39,814 nt of DNA from the NCBI GenBank assembly GCA_949289345.1, contig CASENS010000063.1, positions 1-39,814 of the forward strand, given 5' to 3'. Source of the stretch: an uncultured Bacteroides sp. (GTDB lineage: Bacteria; Bacteroidota; Bacteroidia; Bacteroidales; Bacteroidaceae). Below are positions 1-7,374 of the stretch, one piece after another; within the stretch, counting starts at the first letter, position 1; each line of letters opens with the position of its first letter. Under the pieces are notes generated by a model. The model was not told where the DNA came from, searched no databases, and saw nothing but the letters and a program-made list of their open reading frames with translations. The translations under genes and the position numbers were made by a program.

Positions 1-87
1 CTACTTAGTATTCAAAGCCTCCCCCACGGGGGGAGGTCTGGTGGGGGCTAAATTCCCATTTATTTTGTTCACTTACTTACAATAAAA
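1..87. other. Noncoding edge with GC-rich hairpin
   Basis: No coding sequence is visible. A strong palindrome at 18-36 (CCTCCCCC, then GGGGGGAGG) is followed by another G run. Similar GC-rich palindromes lie beyond the intact susD, at about 6800-7010, so this kind of sequence sits outside both copies of the duplicated susD end. Function unknown. Confidence 0.4.
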
Positions 88-135
88 CCTTGCACGTCCC
101 CTGCGGAATGGCATTACCGCAGGGGACGTGCAAGG
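88..135 (-). terminator. Rho-independent terminator of the susD pseudogene
   Basis: This is a long hairpin: CCTTGCACG pairs with CGTGCAAGG, and an inner CCCTGCGG pairs with CCGCAGGG. On the minus strand it ends in a T-rich tail (TTTTATT). It is nearly the same hairpin as the terminator at 6690-6744 behind the intact susD, in the opposite orientation. The 50 bases on the gene side are also nearly identical, so terminator and gene end were copied together. Confidence 0.85.
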
Positions 136-210
136 GCTACATTTTTAAAACTCTAAATAAAACAATCGTTTGCTTTTACCTTAAAAATGTATCCTATAAA
201 ATATGAGTGA

Positions 211-1093
211 TTAATATCCTTCGTTCTGACTCCAGTTTGTATTGGTATTCATCACGCCCAGGGGAATAGGCAGAATCCGACGCCAAAGCTCTGTTTTAGC
301 AGCCGGATGTACAACGTGCTTCCAGCCCCAATCATTTTCGAACTGACCGAAACGGATCAAGTCATTCCGTCTCCACATTTCGCAAATGAATTCACGCCCT
401 CTTTCGTCCAACAGTTCCTGCATAGTAACTTCTCCTTCCGATATATGTGGAGCGCTTGAACAATCACGCACTTGGTTAATCAGCGATGCGGGCGTGTCGC
501 CACGTGTTGCACTGGCACCGCGCAGAATGCATTCAGCCTTTGTCAACAGGATATCGGCATAACGGAAAATTGGAATATCATTACCGCTGACACGGTCGCG
601 GATGTCAAAATCGTCCGGAGTGCTGGGGTATTTACCCAAGTGATACCCTTTCATGATGTTGGCAGGTTCTGAATCAGCACCCACATCCAATGTGTTGATG
701 TCTGTAAAATCGGACGTTTCCAATTGCTTGTAAGTAACCTGCTGACCTTGATACATCAACGGTTGGTCAGTCAAGACATAATTGTTAGTATAGTCAAATA
801 CATATTGTGGGCCGCCTAAAATCATCAGATTACGCTCATCACCCGGCAAATTGAAACGCTCCGCGCATTCGGGCACTAAAAAACATAGGCTCCGGCTACA
901 GACTTTGAAGGAAGGAAGCCCCAAGGACCATTGTCGCAGTTGTTCGCCTTCTTGAATGTCATGAAACGGTCCATCTGGTGCCCGCCCACATACTTAGTCG
1001 TATTGGCCACCGGGTCGAAGTTCATGGCATAGATGAAATCTTTAATCTGGACACCATTGTCCGGGAAGAACTTGGTACTTTTATGATCCATCC
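211..1093 (-). pseudogene. Truncated, frameshifted SusD/RagB-like lipoprotein
   Basis: The product would be a SusD-family glycan-binding lipoprotein, but only the C-terminal half remains. It aligns by eye with residues from about 265 to the end of the intact SusD at 5014-6621. Shared stretches include KDFIYAM, LPGDERN, DIPIFRYADI, LLDERGREF, WRRNDLIRFG and NTNTNWSQN. The signal peptide and N-terminal half are missing: similarity stops near 1093, by a 9-bp inverted repeat (1099-1107 and 1129-1137). The frame also breaks in a run of six T on the coding strand (878-883); one more T would join the two parts in frame. The homopolymer break could be a sequencing error, but the 5' truncation cannot. 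Probably not expressed. Confidence 0.85.
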
Positions 1094-1180
1094 GACAAAT
1101 GTGTGGTTTCATAAATGGGAGTTGAGAGACCACACATACCGATATAAATTCACCCTTTAAGATATAAGCCGCTTTCCTCA

Positions 1181-1283
1181 TGTTGGATGCTTGTCCAAGT
1201 ATTATTGGATACTTGCCCAAATATTATTGGATACTTGCCCAAATATTATTGGATACTTGCCCGAGTATTATTGGATACTTTGT
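1181..1283. repeat. 22-bp tandem repeat, about 4.5 units
   Basis: Units with a 22-bp period and the core TATTGGATACTTGCCCAAA cover 1200-1221, 1222-1243 and 1244-1265. The first two are identical and the third differs at two bases. A diverged unit precedes them (TGTTGGATGCTTGTCCAAG) and a partial one follows. Open frames run through because there are few stops, but the resulting peptide (IIGYLP...) is low in complexity and unlike known proteins. A diverged array with the same period and core lies upstream of the sigma factor gene at 26364-26451. Confidence 0.8.
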
Positions 1284-1997
1284 TACTTGTCCAATGATGA
1301 AGACGAATGGATACAGATTTTTATGTCAAGTGCCTGTAAGGAAAGGAACGTTTACCCGATTAACCCTCACAGAAGTGGTGTTGGAGAGTGGGAAAATGCT
1401 TCAAAAGGACAAAAAAAGCTCCAGGTTTACTATTTTCCCCCATTTCAGCACTATTTTACACCTCAAATAAGCGAAAATACCCATAACTTTGTGAAAAATC
1501 TAACAGAACTATGGACACTTTTTTGCAATATTCTACTAATAAAGGTAAAGTTGGGTTTATCCTAACTCGGACTTTGCCTACAAAACGAGCTTCGTTCAAG
1601 TCTTATAGCTTATATAAAGAAGGAAACGAAGCCACTCCTTTCATTACCTATAACAAAACACAAACGTCTATATATCAGCCTATTAATACAGATTTGCAAT
1701 CATGTTGAAATATTCTTGTAATATGGATACGATACTTTTGCAGCCGGAAAGATTGTAGAAAAGTGTACAAGTATCATGTTGGATAAATTAGATAAAATAA
1801 AGTAAAATAAAAAATTGATGGTATGAATATCCGTATGTCACCCAAAAACGCCGGAAGAAAAAACGGCGGGTTCATCCGTAAGAGAACCGAGTTCTTCCCG
1901 AACTTATCCGCTCCCCTGCGGAGTGAAGGGTGAACAATGGATATATAATGCAAAACACTAAAAAACAACCAAATTTATTAATTAAACACAAATTGTT
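1284..1997. other. Long noncoding region upstream of susC
   Basis: I recognise no gene in these 700 bases; the short open frames have no familiar motif and no good start context. Two TAnnTTTG-like boxes point toward susC: TAACTTTG at 1484-1491 and TACTTTTG at 1733-1740. The leader after the second box carries two small hairpins: CGCCG/CGGCG around 1850-1869 and CCGC/GCGG around 1908-1921. No sigma, anti-sigma, hybrid two-component or SusR-like regulator is present. Confidence 0.5.
1733..1740 (+). promoter_or_regulatory. Putative -7 box for the first susC/susD pair
   Basis: TACTTTTG fits the Bacteroidota -7 consensus TAnnTTTG and is the nearest such match on the plus strand before the susC start at 1998. 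A TTTG -33 element at the usual distance is not visible. If used, the transcript has a leader of roughly 250 bases. Confidence 0.4.
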
Positions 1998-4991
1998 ATG
2001 CAGAGTGTACAATCTAAAAAGAGGTGGACGTGGCTTCAGGGCGCAGTCTTGGTCATGTTCCTGCTAAGCAGTACCTTAGCATTCGCACAAAACAGAGTGA
2101 CCGGTACCGTAACAGACAGAACCGGAGCGCCGCTTCCGGGCGTCAATGTACTGGAAGTAGGCACAACCAACGGTAACATTACGGACATTGACGGTAAGTA
2201 CTCCATTAATGTAGAGGAAGGCAAGACGCTGCAATTCTCCTTCATCGGTTTCGTGACTCAAGATATTAAAGTAGACCGCAACGTCATCGATGTAGTGATG
2301 GCTGAAGATGCCCAGGCATTGGAAGAAGTGGTCGTTATCGGTTACGGTAGCATGCAACGCAAGGATGTGACCAGCTCTATCACAACCATCAAATCCGATA
2401 AAATGAATATCGGTACTTATACCGATCCCGCCCAGATGCTGCAAGGTAAAGTACCGGGGCTGACCATTACGCAGAGTAGCGACCCGAATGGCGGAACATC
2501 TTCCATACAGTTGCGTGGCGCTTCTTCTCTGCGTGGCGGTGAAGCTATGGAACCCTATTATGTAGTGGATGGGGTACCTGGCGTGTCTTTGGCCTTGGTC
2601 GCTCCTGAAGACATTGAGAGTATTGACGTATTACGTGATGCAACAGCAACGGCCATTTATGGTTCGAAAGCCGCTAATGGTGTGATTATCATCACAACAA
2701 AGAAAGGTAAATCAGGAAAAGCTACCGTTAACTACAATGCTTATGTAGCTATCGACAACGTGATGAAGAACCTGGACATGATGACAGCTGCAGACTTGCG
2801 TGCTTATGCACAACAGCACAACCTGACCATTGGCAATGACTTCGGTGCAAGTACCGATTGGCAGAAGGAGGTACAGCGTACCGCTTTCACCCACAACCAC
2901 AATGTATCTATTAGCGGTGGAACGGACCGTACGCAGTACAACGCAAGCATCAACTACATAGAAAAACAGGGTGTTATCAGGGGGACTGACATGGATCGTC
3001 TGATTGGACGTGCATTTTTACAAACGAAAGCATTGAATGATCGCTTGACATTATCCATAAATGTAAATGCAAGTGTCACAAACAATCATTCTGTTGAAAC
3101 CGGTTCGGACAACACCAGTGTTTACGATGCCATGAACTATTATTCGCCGCTGGTTCCTGTATATGATGAAAATGGCAATTGGACGTTGTATGAAGGAGTA
3201 TCGCAAAACTACAACCCGTTGTCGTTGATCAATGAAGATACCTATGATCACACGACAAAGAAGATACAGGGAACGGCCAAAGCATCTTTGGATATTATCG
3301 AGGGACTGAAATGGGATGCCATGCTTTCCTACCAGAATGAACAATTCTTGTGGGACGAATATCATTCTTCCAAATCACAGCTGACTACGGTGAAAGATAA
3401 CGGACAGGCTCACCGCCGTACCACTCAGGATTACAGAAAGGTATTTGAAACTTACTTGAACTATGACAAAACGTTCAACGAGGCGCACAAATTGGGAATT
3501 ATGCTGGGTTATTCTTGGGAAGAAACGACTAAAGCAGACGGATATGGTCTTACCGTATATGATTTCTATAGCGATGCAACCGGTTATAAAAACTTGGGAT
3601 TGGCCAATAAGATGGACGGCATCAACGGAATCTGGTCTTCGGCAGAAAATACACTGCGCATGATATCCTTCTATGGACGTGTGAACTACAGCTACAATAG
3701 CAAGTATCTGTTGCAGGCTACGGTTCGTCGTGACGGTTCTTCCGCGTTCGGTGAAAACAACCGTTGGGCAACTTTCCCCTCTGTATCGGCTGCCTGGCGC
3801 ATTTCGGAAGAAGATTTTGCAGAAAACTGGGGATTCGATGACTTGAAACTTCGTGTAGGCTACGGTGTCAGCGGTAACTCTTTGGGATTTGATCCTTATC
3901 TTCCAATAATGGTGTATGGAGGGACAGGATGGTTTACCTATACGGATGGAACCGAATACCGCACCATCGGTGCCTTGAGAAACAATAATCCCGATTTAAA
4001 GTGGGAAAGCACCGGCATGTTCAACATCGGTTTGGATTTCTCTGTATTGGGTGGCCGTTTGGGAGCAACCATTGAGTATTACAGTAAACAAACGTCTGAC
4101 CTAATTCTTGACTATCAGGTTTCCACCAACAGATACCAATACGGAACCATGTGGGCCAACGTAGGCGACATTTCCAACAAAGGTGTTGAAATCAGCATCA
4201 ACGCCATTCCGGTTCAAACCAAGAATTTCCAGTGGAGCACTACCTTGAACTTGTCGCACAACAAGAATGAGGTTGAAAAGATTTCCAATGACACTTATTC
4301 AGTGCCGTATATCAACAGAGCCAACCCGAACATCGGAGGTTTCGCGCAGACGAATTCAATCCAGCGCATCATGGAGGGCGAGCCCATCGGTACGTTCTAC
4401 ACTTATCATTGGGAAGGTTATAATGAAGACGGGGTGTCTATCTTCTCTCACTACGATGAAGAAGGAAACTACATCGGAACAACCACCAATCCGGGTGAGC
4501 AAGACCGTGTGAAAATAGAAGGTTCTGCACAGCCTAAACTGAATTTAGGGTGGAACAACACTTTGAACTACAAGAACTGGACATTGACTGCTTTCTTCCA
4601 AGGAACTTTCGGTAATAAAATCATGAACTTGCCGCGTGCCCAATATAATAACGTGACCAACTTGGGCGTAGGTAAAAACGGATTGAAAGAAATCATCGAA
4701 CTGAACAAGCCTAACGATGTCAACGCACAGGCACCGTCTGACCGTTACATCGAGGACGGTAGCTACCTGCGTCTGTCGACATTAAGCCTGAGCTACGATT
4801 TCGGGAAAATCGGCAATTGGATTAATAACCTGAAGCTGACCGCTACTTGCAACAACGTATTCACGATAACAGGCTACTCCGGCACAGACCCTGAAGTAAG
4901 TCTGGGTGGGGTGGAACCGGGTATCGATTGGCGTAATTCTTTCTACCCACGCACCCGTACATTTATGCTGGGGCTGAATGTGAATTTCTAA
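1998..4991 (+). CDS. SusC/RagA-type TonB-dependent outer membrane transporter
   Basis: This is the outer-membrane beta-barrel that imports a glycan fragment, gated by its partner SusD. The 997-residue length is normal for SusC. A signal peptide ends near AFAQ (residue 31). A CarboxypepD_reg-like domain follows (about 33-105, VTGTVTDRTGAPLPGVNV), then the TonB box region EEVVVIGYG (about 109-117) and a plug domain (VVDGVPG, IYGSKAANGVIIITTK). The rest is barrel, and the last residue is Phe (LGLNVNF), as is usual for barrel insertion. It lacks the N-terminal STN domain of sigma-coupled transporters, which fits the absence of an ECF sigma/FecR pair next to it. susD follows after 22 bases. No enzyme gene is attached, so the substrate cannot be inferred. 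Confidence 0.95.
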   Translation: MQSVQSKKRWTWLQGAVLVMFLLSSTLAFAQNRVTGTVTDRTGAPLPGVNVLEVGTTNGNITDIDGKYSINVEEGKTLQFSFIGFVTQDIKVDRNVIDVVMAEDAQALEEVVVIGYGSMQRKDVTSSITTIKSDKMNIGTYTDPAQMLQGKVPGLTITQSSDPNGGTSSIQLRGASSLRGGEAMEPYYVVDGVPGVSLALVAPEDIESIDVLRDATATAIYGSKAANGVIIITTKKGKSGKATVNYNAYVAIDNVMKNLDMMTAADLRAYAQQHNLTIGNDFGASTDWQKEVQRTAFTHNHNVSISGGTDRTQYNASINYIEKQGVIRGTDMDRLIGRAFLQTKALNDRLTLSINVNASVTNNHSVETGSDNTSVYDAMNYYSPLVPVYDENGNWTLYEGVSQNYNPLSLINEDTYDHTTKKIQGTAKASLDIIEGLKWDAMLSYQNEQFLWDEYHSSKSQLTTVKDNGQAHRRTTQDYRKVFETYLNYDKTFNEAHKLGIMLGYSWEETTKADGYGLTVYDFYSDATGYKNLGLANKMDGINGIWSSAENTLRMISFYGRVNYSYNSKYLLQATVRRDGSSAFGENNRWATFPSVSAAWRISEEDFAENWGFDDLKLRVGYGVSGNSLGFDPYLPIMVYGGTGWFTYTDGTEYRTIGALRNNNPDLKWESTGMFNIGLDFSVLGGRLGATIEYYSKQTSDLILDYQVSTNRYQYGTMWANVGDISNKGVEISINAIPVQTKNFQWSTTLNLSHNKNEVEKISNDTYSVPYINRANPNIGGFAQTNSIQRIMEGEPIGTFYTYHWEGYNEDGVSIFSHYDEEGNYIGTTTNPGEQDRVKIEGSAQPKLNLGWNNTLNYKNWTLTAFFQGTFGNKIMNLPRAQYNNVTNLGVGKNGLKEIIELNKPNDVNAQAPSDRYIEDGSYLRLSTLSLSYDFGKIGNWINNLKLTATCNNVFTITGYSGTDPEVSLGGVEPGIDWRNSFYPRTRTFMLGLNVNF

Positions 4992-5013
4992 TTAACTGAT
5001 TAACTGGAACAAT

Positions 5014-6621
5014 ATGAAAAAGATATCTAAATTATTTATATCTGCCGGATTATTGGCCATGGCTGCTACCGGCTGTACGGATCTTGATGTGGACATCACA
5101 TCTCAATATACAGAATATCCGGATTCGGAAATTGCCATTGAAGCCAAAATGGCGAATGTTTACTATGCATTCCGCGGGGCATTAGGACGCCGCTACAACG
5201 AAGCCGTATCATTCTCCAGCGATGAGTTTACCGGTATTTCTTTTGATGGAGACTATTACAACTCCGGTGAGAATTCCCATCCTACACTTCACATGTTGAC
5301 GCCTGATGATCCTACTATTGGTTGGTATGGTGACTTGACTTCGGGTATCACCAACTGTAATAAAGCGATCTTGGAATTCGGTGGTGAGGACGAACCCTTG
5401 GCTGCGCCGGCATTGACCATGCGTGCATTCTATACATTCATTCTGATGGACTGCTACGGTGCTACGCCTATCCTTGACCATTTGGCTGAAGAAGACGAGG
5501 TTATTGCCCGTTCACCGCGTCCTGAAGTCGCAGCTTTCATCGAAGCAGACTTGCTGAAAGCGCTTCCCAATTTGTCCCAAGAATCCAACTCGGTGACCTA
5601 TGGAAAGCCAAATTACTGGATGGCGAAAGCTCTTCTTGCCAAGTTGTACCTCAATTGGGGAGTTTATTCTTGCGAGGATGTGACAACTTATACCCCCTCG
5701 ACCGCTAATCCAAAACTGAATGATTGTATCGCCATCTGCGATGAAATCATGGCTTCCGGATTATTTGACCTGAGCGACAGCTATCGTGAAAAGTTCTGGC
5801 CGGAAAATGGCGCTCATATCAAGGACTTCATCTATGCAATGCCTTATGACCGTATTACTGCCCAAGGTATGACATACGCCCGCTTCCGTACCTGGCGCCA
5901 AATGAACTCGCTTGATGTTTCGATGTATGGTTTTAAGTTGAGCGCTTCGGTTGGTGGTAATTTTGCAGTGAATCCGGAAATGGTAGACCTGCTTTCTCTG
6001 CCGGGCGACGAACGTAACCAATCCATTGTGGGTGGTCCTATTTATTACTTTGACAGCAACCGTAATTTGACAACTGATCCGGTTATTTATGAAGGACAGC
6101 AACTCGTATTTACCAAAGAAATCACGTTGAAAGCGGGTAGTGTTCCTGAAGAAATCAATACGGGTAAGGATGTTAACGGTTGGTCGCAAGGTTACAAATC
6201 GGTAAAATGGTTCCCGACTTATGACGATTATGTAAATGGTCGTAACCAAAGCAACGATGTGCCCATCTTCCGTTATGCCGATATTATCCTGACGAAAGCA
6301 GAAGCCATCCTGCGTGGCGGTTCGGCAACCAATGGTGATACACCGGCTTCCTTGTTGAATCAGATACGTTCCTATGTGCATGCACCTCAGTTTGAAGGCG
6401 AACCCACACTGGATGATATCTTGGACGAACGTGGTCGTGAGTTCTTCGACGAAAACTGGCGTCGCAACGACTTAATCCGTTTCGGTAAATTTGAAGACGA
6501 TTGGGGTTTGAAGCATGTCATCAATCCGGCTGCTAAAACCGAATTGTTCCGTCGTATCTTCCCGATACCGACAGGTGTGATGAATACCAACACGAACTGG
6601 AGCCAGAACGCCGGATACTAA
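5014..6621 (+). CDS. SusD/RagB-type nutrient-binding lipoprotein
   Basis: Surface lipoprotein that captures a glycan and closes the SusC pore. The signal peptide ends in a lipobox with Cys21 (AMAATGC). The 535-residue length is normal. SusD hallmarks are present: an N-terminal TPR-like helical part (WMAKALLAKLYLNWGVY, about 206-222), the FRYADIILTKAEAILR helix (about 421-436), the DERGREFFDENWRRNDLIRFG motif near 470-490, and the C-terminal FPIPTGVMNTN stretch. It is co-transcribed with susC just upstream and ends the unit, with a strong terminator 70 bases on. A truncated inverted copy of its 3' end lies at 211-1093. Confidence 0.95.
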   Translation: MKKISKLFISAGLLAMAATGCTDLDVDITSQYTEYPDSEIAIEAKMANVYYAFRGALGRRYNEAVSFSSDEFTGISFDGDYYNSGENSHPTLHMLTPDDPTIGWYGDLTSGITNCNKAILEFGGEDEPLAAPALTMRAFYTFILMDCYGATPILDHLAEEDEVIARSPRPEVAAFIEADLLKALPNLSQESNSVTYGKPNYWMAKALLAKLYLNWGVYSCEDVTTYTPSTANPKLNDCIAICDEIMASGLFDLSDSYREKFWPENGAHIKDFIYAMPYDRITAQGMTYARFRTWRQMNSLDVSMYGFKLSASVGGNFAVNPEMVDLLSLPGDERNQSIVGGPIYYFDSNRNLTTDPVIYEGQQLVFTKEITLKAGSVPEEINTGKDVNGWSQGYKSVKWFPTYDDYVNGRNQSNDVPIFRYADIILTKAEAILRGGSATNGDTPASLLNQIRSYVHAPQFEGEPTLDDILDERGREFFDENWRRNDLIRFGKFEDDWGLKHVINPAAKTELFRRIFPIPTGVMNTNTNWSQNAGY

Positions 6622-6689
6622 TAAACACACAGAAACATTTTTAAGGTAAAAGCAAGCGATTGTTTTATTTAGAGTTTTAAAAATGTAGG

Positions 6690-6744
6690 CCTTGCACAAA
6701 ACCTGCGGTAATGCCATTCCGCAGGGTACGTGCAAGGCTTTTTT
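6690..6744 (+). terminator. Terminator of the first susC/susD operon
   Basis: A two-step hairpin: CCTTGCAC with GTGCAAGG outside and CCTGCGG with CCGCAGG inside, followed by six T. The hairpin and about 60 bases before it are nearly identical to the inverse complement of 88-205. Confidence 0.9.
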
Positions 6745-7374
6745 GTAAGTAAGTGAACAAAAAAATAATTTATACTATAAATTTAGCAGTTAGGAATAGG
6801 TAACAGAACTCTCCTCCTTCTGGAAGGTTGCTCTCCCCCGATAACGGGGGAGCAAAGAGGGGGTGAGTACCCGTAAGGGGGAGGTGGTAGGAGAAACATG
6901 TTCGTAAGCGACTCCTATTCCTATATAAATAACAGGTCGAACCATTCTTTTCCTACCACCCTACCCGGTGGGCACCCCTCCTCCCAGGAGGAGGGGAGTT
7001 GATTACACCAATTCTTTATTAAATAAATCTGTGGTTATCTTGTTCAATCCGTGTCATCTGTGTGCTATCTAAATTTCCATTTAGTATAAAGAAAATCTGA
7101 TTAGTTACTTATGTCAAGACAAAAAACGATATCAGTTCTATATGCCTGCCCGGTTCAGTTGAACATGATTAAAAATTTGCGTAGGAACGGATTCTATGCT
7201 TATCTGTTCGCGGAATTAGGCTGTTCCTTAAACAACGTTTAGGCTTCCATGCAGACATAGTGCGCATGCGCCGCAATATGAACACCATGAAAAAATTGAA
7301 AATAGGGAAAAGGCGGTGTATGTGTTATAAACAAATTGAACGAATTTTGAGCGCCTCATGCATAGAAGCGGGAT
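6745..7374. other. Gene-poor region with GC-rich palindromes
   Basis: The segment from about 6800 to 7010 holds several G/C-run palindromes, such as CTCCCCCG/CGGGGGAG near 6832-6850 and CTCCTCCCAGGAGGAG near 6979-6995. They resemble dispersed intergenic repeats more than a gene. From about 7080 the composition becomes ordinary again. The only candidate gene is a 43-codon frame at 7111-7242, listed separately. I see no terminator for the minus-strand gene ending at 7375. Confidence 0.5.
7111..7242 (+). CDS. Possible small protein, unrecognised
   Basis: ATG to TAG, 43 residues (starts MSRQKTISVLYACP, ends LGCSLNNV). It has no signal peptide, no membrane segment and no motif I recognise. No clear promoter or ribosome binding site precedes it. 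It may be chance or a gene remnant. Confidence 0.15.
   Translation: MSRQKTISVLYACPVQLNMIKNLRRNGFYAYLFAELGCSLNNV

Noticed and set aside
1180-1565. Two overlapping plus-strand frames as a real gene
   Set aside because: Their first halves are encoded by the 22-bp repeats and the rest shows no known motif or coding bias.
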